Part shown: in pieces, positions 1-8,600 of the stretch
How the letters are laid out: each line of letters starts with the position of its first letter
How positions within the stretch are numbered: the stretch's first letter is position 1
Assembly (NCBI GenBank): GCA_030153045.1
Contig: JASLID010000088.1
Location: 1-31,589 of the forward strand
Source of the DNA: Flavobacterium sp.
GTDB taxonomy: Bacteria > Bacteroidota > Bacteroidia > Flavobacteriales > Flavobacteriaceae
Direction of reading: 5' to 3'
Length of the DNA: 31,589 bases
Translations under genes and position numbers: made by a program
The notes under the pieces: model-generated
Told to the model about the DNA's origin: nothing
Seen by the model: the letters and a program-made list of their open reading frames with translations, nothing else
Databases searched by the model: none

Positions 1-438
1 AAAGCAGAAACCTCTGTTCTTTATGGATCTATGTATCAGGACCAATGGTTTGTAGCTCGAGGAAACAGTTGGGTAGCACAATTTTTAAGAGATGCCAAAT
101 CAAATTATCTTTGGAAGGATCTTGAAGGAACAGGAAGTTTGGGATTATCTTTTGAAGATATATTGGATAAAGCTAAAAACGCTGGATGCTGGATTGCAGC
201 TGGGCCTTACAAATCATTAGCTGAATTACAAAATACCAATCCGCACTACAATCAGTTTGATGCTTTTAAAAACAAAAACGTATATACTTTTGAATCAAAA
301 TTAGGTGCTACTGGTGGAACTGTTTATTACGAATTAGGACCAAGTCGTCCGGATTTGGTTTTGAAAGATTTTGTGAAAATTTTTCATCCAGAATTATTAC
401 CTGATTATGAATTGACTTTTGCTCAAAAACTCAAATAA
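1..438 (+). CDS. ABC transporter substrate-binding protein, C-terminal part (iron-siderophore/cobalamin type)
   Basis: This is the 3' end of a gene that enters from the left; the frame is open from base 1, so the first in-frame ATG at 31 is probably internal. The visible 145 residues resemble the second lobe of periplasmic binding proteins of the FecB/BtuF class (PF01497), which hand iron-siderophore, haem or cobalamin to an inner-membrane ABC importer. Family-like features are the stretch GCWIAAGPYKSL, a closing segment typical of 'what is the ligand worth/where is it' loops (KNKNVYTF) and the final helix ending DFVKIFHPELLP. The next two genes are the cognate permease and ATPase, and the permease start lies inside this gene's last codons, so translation is probably coupled. 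The ligand cannot be told from this fragment. Confidence 0.85.
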   Translation, partial: KAETSVLYGSMYQDQWFVARGNSWVAQFLRDAKSNYLWKDLEGTGSLGLSFEDILDKAKNAGCWIAAGPYKSLAELQNTNPHYNQFDAFKNKNVYTFESKLGATGGTVYYELGPSRPDLVLKDFVKIFHPELLPDYELTFAQKLK

Positions 439-1468
439 ATTGCCAAATACCAAACGAAATACATTTCTTTTTTTAACGCTCTTTATTGGGTTGATATTCT
501 TGTTTTTCATCAACCTCAGTTTTGGTTCTGTAACCATACCTTTTAAAGAGGTCTTCAATAGTTTAACCGGAGAAGAAGTTTCCAAACAAACCTGGGAATA
601 TATTGTCGTTAATTATCGATTACCTAAGGCTATTACTGCGGTTCTTACCGGAATGGGACTCTCTATTAGCGGATTGTTAATGCAGACTTTATTTCGAAAT
701 CCGTTAGCAGGTCCTGATGTCTTAGGGTTGAGTTCAGGATCAAGTCTGGCTGTTGCTTTTGTTATATTGGGAGCTGGCTTTATGCCTTCCTTTTTATCTG
801 AATATTTTTTATCTCCATATATTATTATGATTGCTTCTTGTTTGGGAAGTTTGTCTGTTTTACTAACTATCCTTTTGGTTTCACAACGTTTACGCGACAC
901 CATGTCCATCTTAATTATGGGAATGATGTTTAGCAGCTTTACAGTCGCCATTATTAGTATTTTAATTTACTTTAGTTCGGCAGAGCAATTACAAAAATTT
1001 ACTTTTTGGTCCATGGGAAATTTAGGCAATTTATCATGGCTGCAAATTATAGTACTAACAACAACAATATTAATTGGTTTATTTTTAAGTTTACTAAACA
1101 TTAAAGCGCTTGACGCATTATTGCTTGGTGAAAAATATGCTAAAAGCATTGGTGTAAATTACAGTAAAGTAAGAGTAGTTGTTATACTTGCAACCAGTGT
1201 TTTAACCGGGAGTATTACTGCGTTTGTTGGTCCAATCGCTTTCGTTGGCTTAGCTGTTCCACATATGGCAAAGCTGTTATTTCGAACTAGCAGCCATATT
1301 ATTTTATTTTGGAGTACGCTTTTTATCGGAGCTTCAATTATGTTATTTTGTGATGTTATTTCCCAAATGCCAGGTTCAGATACCATGCTTCCAATAAATG
1401 CCATTACGTCGATTATTGGAGCGCCAGTTGTAGTTTGGTTATTGATTCGAAAACGAAGTTTTAATTAA
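419..1468 (+). CDS. FecCD-family ABC transporter permease
   Basis: Integral membrane permease of the FecCD/BtuC class (349 residues, normal for the family), which forms the channel of iron-siderophore, haem or vitamin B12 importers. Family signatures visible are the N-terminal segment YRLPKAITAVLTGMGLSISG, then NPLAGPDVLGLSSGSSLAV and the late GPIAFVGLAVPHMAKLLF, which includes the coupling region contacting the ATPase. About nine to ten hydrophobic helices follow one another. The start is a TTG inside the upstream binding-protein gene (20-nt overlap). An in-frame stop at 413-415 forbids any earlier start and there is no suitable ATG before residue 80, so TTG at 419 (or TTG at 440) must be used. 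The ATPase gene follows after 2 nt. Confidence 0.92.
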   Translation: MLKNSNKLPNTKRNTFLFLTLFIGLIFLFFINLSFGSVTIPFKEVFNSLTGEEVSKQTWEYIVVNYRLPKAITAVLTGMGLSISGLLMQTLFRNPLAGPDVLGLSSGSSLAVAFVILGAGFMPSFLSEYFLSPYIIMIASCLGSLSVLLTILLVSQRLRDTMSILIMGMMFSSFTVAIISILIYFSSAEQLQKFTFWSMGNLGNLSWLQIIVLTTTILIGLFLSLLNIKALDALLLGEKYAKSIGVNYSKVRVVVILATSVLTGSITAFVGPIAFVGLAVPHMAKLLFRTSSHIILFWSTLFIGASIMLFCDVISQMPGSDTMLPINAITSIIGAPVVVWLLIRKRSFN

Positions 1469-1470
1469 GA

Positions 1471-2256
1471 ATGGAAAATAAAAACAACATATTATATTCT
1501 TCCAACTTAAGTATTGGCTACAAGTCTAAAAAAGCGGCTGTAACCATTGCCGAAAACCTCAACTTGAACTTTAACGAAGGAAAGCTGATTACTTTGATTG
1601 GTGCCAACGGAATAGGAAAATCAACCCTTTTGCGAACGCTAACCGGAATTCAAAAACCAATTTCGGGTGACGTTTTTCTGAACAATAGAAACATTCAAAG
1701 TTACTCCGCTTTAGATTTAGCACAAAATTTAAGTGTTGTATTGACCGAAAAATTACCTCCGAGCAACTTGTCTGTGTTCGAATTGGTAGCTTTGGGAAGA
1801 CAGCCTTACACGAACTGGATAGGAAAATTATCATCCGAAGATTTCGAAAAGATATATGAAGCCATTCAACTTACGGAAATTGAACATTTATCAAATAAAA
1901 GATACCACGAAATAAGTGATGGTCAATTGCAAAAAGTATTAATTGCAAGAGCGTTAGCCCAAGACACACCTTTAATCGTATTAGATGAACCAACTACTCA
2001 TTTGGATTTGTTACATAAGGTTTCGCTGTTTAAACTATTAAAAAAGCTATCCAAAGAAACCGGAAAATGTATTTTATTTTCTACTCACGATATAGACTTA
2101 GCCATACAATTAAGCGACGAAATGGTCGTCATGACCAATGAACAAATCGTTCAAGATCAACCTTGTAATTTGATTGAAAAAGGGGTTTTCAATTCATTAT
2201 TTCAAGATGAAAGCATTGTTTTTGATAGTCAAAAAGGGAAATTTTTGTTTAAATAA
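1471..2256 (+). CDS. ABC transporter ATP-binding protein (FecE/BtuD class)
   Basis: Cytoplasmic ATPase that powers the importer encoded by the two genes before it. In the 261 residues one sees Walker A GANGIGKST (44-52), a Q-loop region around residue 91, a signature motif ISDGQ (148-152) followed by QKVLIARALAQ, Walker B LIVLDEP (168-174), the D-loop THLD and the switch histidine in STHD (H206). The signature is unusual: the canonical LSGGQ reads ISDGQ. All catalytic residues remain, so the enzyme should work. The spacing of 2 nt from the permease gene indicates one operon. No terminator is obvious after the stop. Confidence 0.93.
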   Translation: MENKNNILYSSNLSIGYKSKKAAVTIAENLNLNFNEGKLITLIGANGIGKSTLLRTLTGIQKPISGDVFLNNRNIQSYSALDLAQNLSVVLTEKLPPSNLSVFELVALGRQPYTNWIGKLSSEDFEKIYEAIQLTEIEHLSNKRYHEISDGQLQKVLIARALAQDTPLIVLDEPTTHLDLLHKVSLFKLLKKLSKETGKCILFSTHDIDLAIQLSDEMVVMTNEQIVQDQPCNLIEKGVFNSLFQDESIVFDSQKGKFLFK

Positions 2257-2320
2257 TTAAGATTTCTTTCACACTTTTTAGATTGATAAAACAGTAATTT
2301 TAAGGATCAAATTTTGAACT

Positions 2321-3085
2321 ATGAAAACTTTAATTACTTCTATATTACTAGTGGCTTCATTAGCATCTCAAGCACAATTAAAACCTGTATCCTATTCTGA
2401 CGGAAGTCAAAAACTCGAAGGATTTATAGCGCAGCCGAAAAAGAATTTTAAAAACAAAGCCGGAGTTTTACTTCTTCCTGCCTGGATGGGAATTGATAAC
2501 AATGCAAAAGAAAACGCTACCGAATTAGCTAAATTAGGATACATCACCTTTGTTGCCGATATTTACGGTGTAGATAAAAGACCTGCAAACACTAACGAAG
2601 CAGGTCAACAAGCCGGTTATTACAAAACCAATTATGCTGAATATCAAAAAAGAATTCAATTGGCTTTAGACCAATTGGTAAAATCAGGGGCCAACCCAGA
2701 AAAAATTGCCGTGATTGGTTATTGTTTTGGTGGAAGCGGTGCTATTGAAGCAGCCAGAGCCAACTTAAAAGTGAACGGAATAGTTTCTTTTCATGGCGGT
2801 TTAGGAAGAGATGCTTCTCGTGTGATTGAACCTATCAAACCTAAAGTATTAATCTTACATGGTGCTGATGATTTTTTTGTTCCTGACACCGAAATTAAAG
2901 CCTTTCAAGAGGAAATGAACAAAGCTAAAGCCGATTGGCAAATGAATTATTATGCCGATGCTGTTCATGCTTATACCCACAAAGATTCAGGAAGCGATAA
3001 AAGTAAAGGTGTGGCTTACAACGAAAAAGCAGCCAAACGTTCATGGGAAGCTATGCTGAGTTTTTTTAATGAGATTTTTAAATAA
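2321..3085 (+). CDS. Secreted dienelactone hydrolase family protein
   Basis: An alpha/beta hydrolase of the dienelactone hydrolase family (PF01738), 254 residues. The first 19 residues form a signal peptide ending ASQAQ, so the protein is exported to the periplasm or outside, unlike classical cytoplasmic DLH of chloroaromatic degradation. The nucleophile elbow GYCFGG places Cys135 as nucleophile (Cys rather than Ser is the hallmark of this family). The acid is probably one of the two Asp in HGADDFFVP (about 183-184), and the base a histidine in DAVHAYTH (216 or 220). The substrate is unknown; many homologues are generic ester hydrolases. The gene stands alone and ends one base before the convergent Na/Pi-cotransporter-like gene. 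Confidence 0.9.
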   Translation: MKTLITSILLVASLASQAQLKPVSYSDGSQKLEGFIAQPKKNFKNKAGVLLLPAWMGIDNNAKENATELAKLGYITFVADIYGVDKRPANTNEAGQQAGYYKTNYAEYQKRIQLALDQLVKSGANPEKIAVIGYCFGGSGAIEAARANLKVNGIVSFHGGLGRDASRVIEPIKPKVLILHGADDFFVPDTEIKAFQEEMNKAKADWQMNYYADAVHAYTHKDSGSDKSKGVAYNEKAAKRSWEAMLSFFNEIFK

Positions 3086-3086
3086 A

Positions 3087-4067
3087 TCATTCTTCTAATT
3101 CAGGGATTTTATTTTTTAATTCGTTGTTGGATCCTTTTTTTTCGGGAACCAATCGGTTGAGCAATTTTTCAAAAGCAGGAAGAAACCATACAAACAGTAT
3201 TACCCCTAGAAAATTAAACAGAAAATGGGCATTGGCTAGAATTTGTTCTAAAGGAATATTACCACTTATCCATTTTACAAATCGGACAAAAGGTGCAAAA
3301 AGCAACAAGCAAATAGCAATCGACGTAAAATTAAAAATAAGGTGAAACAACCCTGTTTTTATTCCTTGACTATTTCCTCTAATAGTGGCTAAAAGCGTAT
3401 CGCTGCAAGTACCTAATTCGGCACCCAACATAACAGCAATTCCCCCTACCAAACTTATGGCCCCTTTTTTTACCAAAAGTATGGCCATACCAACAGTAGC
3501 GGACGAGGATTGAATAACCAATGTGACCAATGCACCCGTGATTGAACCTGAAATTGGATTATCCATTGCCAACATCCATTGGTGAAAAGTAGGGTTGTTT
3601 TTTAGGGGAGATATAGCATTTTCCATGATAAATAATCCGAAGAATAACATTCCAAAATAAATGAACAATTGCCCATACTTTTTAATATTTTCTTTTTGAG
3701 AAATTAAGAGTAAAGCCATCCCAATGATGAGCAAAATAGGTGAATATCGAGCCACGTCTAAAGCAATAATCTGACTACTGATGGTTGTTCCAATGTTGGC
3801 GCCCATCACAATTCCCATAGCTTGTTTAAAGGTAAGTAAGCCCGAATTTACTAGTACAATGGTAACAATAATTACAACCGAAGAAGAATCTAACAAAATG
3901 GTTATAATTGTTCCGGTAAGAATGGCTGTAAAAGTGTTACGAGTAAACTTTAAAAGCCATTTTTTGGGCTTTTTGGCAGTAACTTTTCTAATCACATCAG
4001 AAAGACTGGTTACTGCATACAGAAAGAGAACTAAACCTCCTAGTAATGTTAAAACAATCTCGCTCAT
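3087..4067 (-). CDS. Na/Pi-cotransporter family protein (NptA-like, no PhoU domain)
   Basis: A membrane protein with two inverted repeats of the Na/Pi-cotransporter family (PF02690), likely importing or exporting phosphate with sodium. The second repeat shows the classical QSSSATVG followed by MLGAELGTC. The first shows DSSSVV followed by MGANIGTT, so the usual first-repeat Gln is Asp. About eight hydrophobic helices are present. The protein stops shortly after the last helix with a charged tail, so the cytosolic PhoU-like domain found in longer homologues is absent. I start it at the ATG at 4067 (326 aa). A TTG three codons upstream (4076) is also in frame but the sequence from Met onward reads like a natural N terminus (MSEIVLTLLGG). 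Confidence 0.88.
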   Translation of the reverse strand: MSEIVLTLLGGLVLFLYAVTSLSDVIRKVTAKKPKKWLLKFTRNTFTAILTGTIITILLDSSSVVIIVTIVLVNSGLLTFKQAMGIVMGANIGTTISSQIIALDVARYSPILLIIGMALLLISQKENIKKYGQLFIYFGMLFFGLFIMENAISPLKNNPTFHQWMLAMDNPISGSITGALVTLVIQSSSATVGMAILLVKKGAISLVGGIAVMLGAELGTCSDTLLATIRGNSQGIKTGLFHLIFNFTSIAICLLLFAPFVRFVKWISGNIPLEQILANAHFLFNFLGVILFVWFLPAFEKLLNRLVPEKKGSNNELKNKIPELEE

Positions 4068-4165
4068 GATTTCCAACTTTTAAAATTGAAACACCCTAAG
4101 GTAAAGGTTTTTTATGACCTAAATGTTTATAAAACATTAACTTTCAGTTAATTATAATGTCAAAT

Positions 4166-5134
4166 TTACAAAAAATAAGAAAATCTTTTGTTAATTTTTT
4201 CAACAACCCACCAAATAATAACAGCAAAAACGCAAATAATAAAATATTTGATCACGATATAATCGAAGCTTTTTTGAGGCAGAAATTTATATACAAATCG
4301 AATGGCAATTGGGTGACAAAGGTAAACCCCAAGTGACAATGTTGAATTGAATTGAAAAGTGGTTAATGCTTTCGACTCGTTCACTGTGCTAAACAAAACC
4401 ATACACAACGGAATCAAAACAAGTAGAAAATCCATGGCTTTTACTTTATATGTGTAATACATATACACTTCTAAAAGCAATACTATAAAAAGCGGAAAGA
4501 GCAACCACTTTACTTTTAAAAAGGCTGTTTTCCAATAGTCATACAAAGTACCAATTAATAGGACTGGGAAAGCAAAAAACAAAAAGTTCCTAGTGGTTCC
4601 TATGAGAGAATAACTATTTAGTAACATTTGGTAGTCTCCCAACAAATCCGATTGAACTAAAATTTGGAAACTGTAACCAAAAATCAGCAAACCAAAAATC
4701 AGCAACCATTTCATTTTAAAACTACAATTTCTCGATATAAAAAGCAATCCTACCGCTAAAACAGTAGCCAATAAATACCACAAATGCCAATAACCAAAGA
4801 TTAATTTCAGAATAAAATCTGTAGTCGAAAATCTTCCAATATGGTACATCCGAAGTAAATCAGGCAAATACAACAATTGCCAAACCACGTACAACAAGAA
4901 AATCCTTTTGGCATATTTTAGTACATATTTTTTATCATCAAGTTTATTCCTCAGGAAATAACCAGAAATAATAAAGAACGTAGGAACTGCTATACGGGTA
5001 ATTCCATTGGCTATTTCGTATGAAATTATACCTTCTACTCCGTCAATACCTGAAACAGGAAAAATATGCAACGCCACGACCAAGAAGGCCATGACAACTT
5101 TTAAAATGTCAATATTATTATTTCTAACAGACAT
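4166..5134 (-). CDS. Acyltransferase family 3 membrane protein
   Basis: Membrane acyltransferase of the OafA/NodX class (PF01757), 322 residues with about ten hydrophobic helices. It starts with the typical NIDILKVVMAFLVVALHIFP, where the early His (about residue 23) sits in the first helix, and continues with RIAVPTFFIISGYFL, the second family hallmark. Members add acetyl or other acyl groups to cell-surface glycans or to exported sugars; here no sugar gene lies nearby, so the acceptor is unknown. The start codon overlaps the trmL stop by one base (TAATG), so the two are co-transcribed and translationally coupled even though their jobs seem unrelated. Confidence 0.88.
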   Translation of the reverse strand: MSVRNNNIDILKVVMAFLVVALHIFPVSGIDGVEGIISYEIANGITRIAVPTFFIISGYFLRNKLDDKKYVLKYAKRIFLLYVVWQLLYLPDLLRMYHIGRFSTTDFILKLIFGYWHLWYLLATVLAVGLLFISRNCSFKMKWLLIFGLLIFGYSFQILVQSDLLGDYQMLLNSYSLIGTTRNFLFFAFPVLLIGTLYDYWKTAFLKVKWLLFPLFIVLLLEVYMYYTYKVKAMDFLLVLIPLCMVLFSTVNESKALTTFQFNSTLSLGVYLCHPIAIRFVYKFLPQKSFDYIVIKYFIICVFAVIIWWVVEKINKRFSYFL

Positions 5135-5586
5135 TACTTTAAATTGATTTGTCTTCTTGCCTCACCTACCACAAAAGCGACCGAATTAGCAATATTATAA
5201 CTTCTAATTTTATCCGACATAGGAATGGTTAAATGATTTTCAAATTGAGCCAATACTTCGGGACTTAAACCCACGCTTTCTTTACCAAAAACCAACCAAT
5301 CGCCTTCTTGAAATTCTGCTTCATAATACGATTTATCAGCTTTGGAACTAAACAAAAAAACTCTAGATACATCTGGAATTTGTGCAATCCACTCATCTGT
5401 ATTTTGATATTGATGCCAATCCAAATGTACCCAATAATCCAATCCGGAACGTTTCAAATTTTTATCGTTGATTTCAAACCCAAATGGATGAATCAAATGC
5501 AAACGATTGCCAGTACCTACACACAAACGACCAATATTTCCTGTATTGTTAGGGATTTCTGGTTCTACTAAAACGATGTTCAACAT
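5134..5586 (-). CDS. trmL: tRNA (cytidine/uridine(34)-2'-O)-methyltransferase TrmL
   Basis: A small SPOUT-class methyltransferase (150 residues, the normal size for TrmL), which uses S-adenosylmethionine to methylate the ribose of the wobble base in certain leucine tRNAs. It opens with LNIVLVEPEIPNNTGNIGR, the family hallmark, and has the knotted AdoMet-binding region with VFGKESVGLSPEV and the C-terminal RSYNIANSVAFVVGEARRQ. The reverse arrangement with the acyltransferase gene downstream overlaps by one base. Upstream on the same strand lies a palindromic intergenic repeat and then rluE, a further RNA-modification gene about 120 bases away. Confidence 0.93.
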   Translation of the reverse strand: MLNIVLVEPEIPNNTGNIGRLCVGTGNRLHLIHPFGFEINDKNLKRSGLDYWVHLDWHQYQNTDEWIAQIPDVSRVFLFSSKADKSYYEAEFQEGDWLVFGKESVGLSPEVLAQFENHLTIPMSDKIRSYNIANSVAFVVGEARRQINLK

Positions 5587-5602
5587 AATATAACTCTATT
5601 TT

Positions 5603-5701
5603 TGTCATTTCGACGAAGGAGACCCGAGCGATAGCGAACTGACACAGTAAATCTCATAAAGAGTTAATACAAAATGAGATTCCTCATACTTCGGAATGAC
5701 A
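5603..5701. repeat. Intergenic palindromic repeat element
   Basis: A roughly 99-base imperfect inverted repeat lying between trmL and rluE. The outer arms are TGTCATTTCGACGAAGG at the left and TTCGGAATGACA at the right. An inner pair AATCTCAT (5650-5657) and ATGAGATT (5674-5681) is perfectly complementary, so the whole can fold into a long hairpin. Elements of this look (TGTCATTTCGAC...GAGATT...) are, from memory, scattered between genes in many Flavobacterium genomes. Only one copy was seen in this window, so the repeat status rests on that recollection. It may act as an RNA processing or transcription-stop site; it contains no gene. Confidence 0.7.
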
Positions 5702-5704
5702 ACA

Positions 5705-6277
5705 TTACTTAAAAAAATCTTTAACTTCTAAAACTTCACCGGCTTTAAGATTGTGCAAATGTATGTCTCCTACTCGAATTCTCACCAATCGAAGTGTGGG
5801 AAATCCAACAGCAGCCGTCATTTTTCGCACCTGACGAAACTTTCCTTCTGTTAAAGTAATCGAAAGCCAGCTCGTTGGTCCATGGCGTTCGTCTCGGATT
5901 CTTCTGCCCTCGCCTATGTATGACGGAAGCTCTTCTATAATTCTGGATTCACATGGTTTAGTTGTATAACGAATGCCTTTAAAACCAATTTCAACCCCTT
6001 TTTTCAGCTGTTCAATGGCTTCTTGAGTTATCACTCCATCTACTTGAGCATAATATTCTTTTTCGATGGTTTTACTTCGCACAATTTCGCTCATCATACC
6101 ATCCGTTGTAAGCAATAACAAACCTTCCGAATCTTCATCCAAACGACCAATCGCCATAGTACCTTCGGGAAAATCATACAACTCTCCTAACTTCTTTTTG
6201 GGACGCTTTTTTTCGTAAATAAATTGGCTTAAATAACCATGAGGTTTGTGCAATATAAAGTGACGATGTTCGCTCAT
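5705..6277 (-). CDS. rluE: 23S rRNA pseudouridine synthase, RluE type
   Basis: Pseudouridine synthase of the RsuA/RluE/RluF family, most like RluE, which isomerises U2457 (E. coli numbering) of 23S rRNA. It lacks an N-terminal S4 domain. The catalytic motif GRLDEDSEGLLLLTTDG carries the essential Asp (residue 47). The C-terminal part PTSWLSITLTEGKFRQVRKM and VGFPTLRLVRIRVGD is nearly as in E. coli RluE. The frame is open 16 codons further upstream, but the ATG at 6277 (MSEHRHFILHKPHGYL) follows the stop of the upstream gene by one base and matches family N termini, giving 190 residues. It is probably coupled to the Pr6Pr gene. Confidence 0.92.
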   Translation of the reverse strand: MSEHRHFILHKPHGYLSQFIYEKKRPKKKLGELYDFPEGTMAIGRLDEDSEGLLLLTTDGMMSEIVRSKTIEKEYYAQVDGVITQEAIEQLKKGVEIGFKGIRYTTKPCESRIIEELPSYIGEGRRIRDERHGPTSWLSITLTEGKFRQVRKMTAAVGFPTLRLVRIRVGDIHLHNLKAGEVLEVKDFFK

Positions 6278-6278
6278 A

Positions 6279-6914
6279 TTAGTTTTTATTTGCGATTTTA
6301 CCTGCACCAGTAAGTACAAATCCAACCACCAAAAAAGCCATTAGTATAAAAATACTATTAACCATTACCGCATTGAAACCTAAAACATTAATATCCATAA
6401 ACGGGTAAGGATAAAAGTGAAAGAAATATCCTCGAATTAAAGTATAAATAAGATATAACGCTGGGAAAACCAACCATGTAAAAATAGATTTGAACTCCAA
6501 TGTCTTTTTGTTTACAAAAAATAACCAATACAGTAACACCAATAATGGGTTTACAAAATGTAACAACTCATCAGCAACTCTCACCAGTCCTTGTGGCTCC
6601 CATTGAAATCTTAAAATTAAATTGTATACCAACCCAACGATAAACATATACAGAGTAATGGCTGTAATAACTTTGGTTTGAGCAAAAAAATACCCCCATT
6701 TTGATTTTGGCGACAACCATAAAAGAGTGAAACATATTCCAACTAAGATATTCGATTGAATAGTAAAATAACTAAAGAACCGCACGACGGCTTCCGGAAG
6801 TGAGGAAAGACGGTGTGAAAGTGCAAAATAGAATTGCAGACCAACAGCCAACCAAACGGATATTGAAATCAATCCAAGAAAGAACGAATGATACTTGTGT
6901 TTTATTTTTTCCAT
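6279..6914 (-). CDS. Pr6Pr family membrane protein
   Basis: A 211-residue protein with about six hydrophobic helices. It matches my recollection of the Pr6Pr group (related to FAR-17a/AIG1-like membrane proteins) with FFSYFTIQSNILVGICF, a conserved EPQGLVRVADELLHFVNP segment and a membrane-end segment FHFYPYPFMDI. The family's biochemical function is not established; eukaryotic AIG1/ADTRP relatives hydrolyse fatty-acid esters of hydroxy fatty acids using Thr and His residues, but I cannot say that this holds here. It ends one base before the rluE start, so both are probably on one transcript. The promoter should lie in the AT-rich 260 bases before the divergent histidine kinase. Confidence 0.8.
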   Translation of the reverse strand: MEKIKHKYHSFFLGLISISVWLAVGLQFYFALSHRLSSLPEAVVRFFSYFTIQSNILVGICFTLLWLSPKSKWGYFFAQTKVITAITLYMFIVGLVYNLILRFQWEPQGLVRVADELLHFVNPLLVLLYWLFFVNKKTLEFKSIFTWLVFPALYLIYTLIRGYFFHFYPYPFMDINVLGFNAVMVNSIFILMAFLVVGFVLTGAGKIANKN

Positions 6915-7175
6915 ACTTTAAGATTTATCCTTTGCTTACATTTTTACAAACAAAAATACATTATTAGATGCTTAGAACAAGCACACTAATCTAGACTAAA
7001 TTTCATATTAGTTCACTTATATCTATAAATTAAAAAGAGTTATTTTTCTTAATTTGAAATTAATTTAACAAAAAAATCACAAAATGTACATTTATTATTA
7101 TAAATAAATACTTACAATTTAAAAAAATTATGTAATTTACGTCATTCTATTATTAGCTCACAAATCAGGAAACAA

Positions 7176-8600
7176 ATGACTAATCAAAAGATTATAGAAA
7201 AGCTAAGTTCCCCTAATGTTTTCATTCTTTTGTTAATAGTATTCCTTTCATGCGCCTTTTTAATTTTCATAAATTTTTTTACTATTAAAATTCTATCCGC
7301 GAGCAGAGCGTATGTTAATGGGGAATCGCATTATTCCAAAGGGCAAAAAGATGCAGTCCGCCACCTCATCACATACCTCTATACACATGATAAAGAACAA
7401 TGGAAATTATTTTCAGAAGAATTAAAAGTTCCGCAGGGAGACGGTTCAGCAAGAACTGCTCTTGTCAATAACCTAGACAATGACATTGTTAAAAATGGAT
7501 TTAGAGCTGGACGAAATAATGAGAAGGATCTAGATGATTTAATCTGGCTGTTTAAGAACTTTAAAACTGTGCCCTTTTTAGCAAAAGCAATTCACGAATG
7601 GGAATTAGGAGATAATTTAATCAATGAACTATATTTTACTGGAAATGAAATCTATAAGAAAAACATCTCTTCAGATTTAACACCCGAAGATCGACAAAAA
7701 TTGCTTTTACAGATTGGCAATCTTAGCGACAAGCTTACTGTCAACGAAAGAAATTTTTTAAACACACTGGGAGATGGCACCCGAAAAATCAAAGAGTATC
7801 TGATTTACACAAACATCTTTTTCATCTTAATAATCATCAGTAGCGTGAGTATTTATTATCTGAAAACGGTTAAAAAACTGATCAGTTCTCGAAATGAAAT
7901 TGAAGCAAAAAACCAAAATCTAATAATTGCAAATACTGAACTTGACCGTTTTGTATACAGTGCTTCCCACGATTTGAGATCACCAATTACTTCTTTAAAA
8001 GGATTAATAGAAATCGCGCAAATGGAGGATAACTTAGATCAAATTAAAGACTATTTAAACCTAATGCACCAAAGTCTTATCAAACAAGACAAGTTTATTA
8101 GTGACATTATAGATTATTCAAAAAATAAAAGAAAAGAACTCACCATTGAGCCCGTTTTTTTAAACACAATAGTTGATGATGCCATTACCCAGCACCAACA
8201 CATAAAAACCAATAATAGAGTAAACATTCGAAAAGACATATTAATCGATAAAATAAATAGCGATGGTTTACGATTAAAAATCATAATCAACAATTTATTG
8301 TCAAATGCCATCAAGTATGCTGATGAAAATAAAGCCGAAACCAATATTTCAATTAAAACATACAATCATGATGAATTTCACAAAATAGAAATTGAAGACA
8401 ATGGTATAGGAATCAAAAAAGAATTTCAAAACCAAATTTTCGATATGTTCTTTGTCACTAACAACAATAAAGGCTCAGGATTGGGTCTTTACATAGTCAA
8501 AGAAGCCATTGAGATCCTTAAAGGAAGTATCATCGTAAATTCAGAAAGCAATATTGGTAGCAAATTTACAGTAACAATACCTAAATCATATGGAGACTAA
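7176..8600 (+). CDS. Membrane sensor histidine kinase
   Basis: A 474-residue two-component sensor. A first membrane helix (about 17-39) is followed by an extracytoplasmic region of about 165 residues that is rich in helix and shows no domain I recognise, then a second helix (about 211-228). A short coiled-coil linker leads to the HisKA dimerisation domain with phospho-acceptor His265 in SASHDLRSPITSLKG. The ATPase domain shows the N box INNLLSNAIKYA (371-382), G1 box DNGIGI (408-413) and G2 box GSGLGL (433-438). It lacks PAS or HAMP domains. It overlaps the next gene, a lone receiver, by 11 bases, so both are co-expressed and very likely act together. The stimulus is unknown. Confidence 0.93.
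   Translation: MTNQKIIEKLSSPNVFILLLIVFLSCAFLIFINFFTIKILSASRAYVNGESHYSKGQKDAVRHLITYLYTHDKEQWKLFSEELKVPQGDGSARTALVNNLDNDIVKNGFRAGRNNEKDLDDLIWLFKNFKTVPFLAKAIHEWELGDNLINELYFTGNEIYKKNISSDLTPEDRQKLLLQIGNLSDKLTVNERNFLNTLGDGTRKIKEYLIYTNIFFILIIISSVSIYYLKTVKKLISSRNEIEAKNQNLIIANTELDRFVYSASHDLRSPITSLKGLIEIAQMEDNLDQIKDYLNLMHQSLIKQDKFISDIIDYSKNKRKELTIEPVFLNTIVDDAITQHQHIKTNNRVNIRKDILIDKINSDGLRLKIIINNLLSNAIKYADENKAETNISIKTYNHDEFHKIEIEDNGIGIKKEFQNQIFDMFFVTNNNKGSGLGLYIVKEAIEILKGSIIVNSESNIGSKFTVTIPKSYGD

Noticed and set aside
613..951. Minus-strand frame of 112 codons inside the FecCD gene
   Set aside because: A shadow of the permease gene; the sequence looks like random basic protein.
3087..4076. Longer Na/Pi-cotransporter frame starting with TTG at 4076
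   Set aside because: The ATG at 4067 gives a typical N terminus; the three added residues have no support.
5705..6325. RluE frame starting at 6325
   Set aside because: The extra 16 residues overlap the end of the Pr6Pr gene and do not match RluE N termini; the ATG at 6277 lies one base after that gene's stop.
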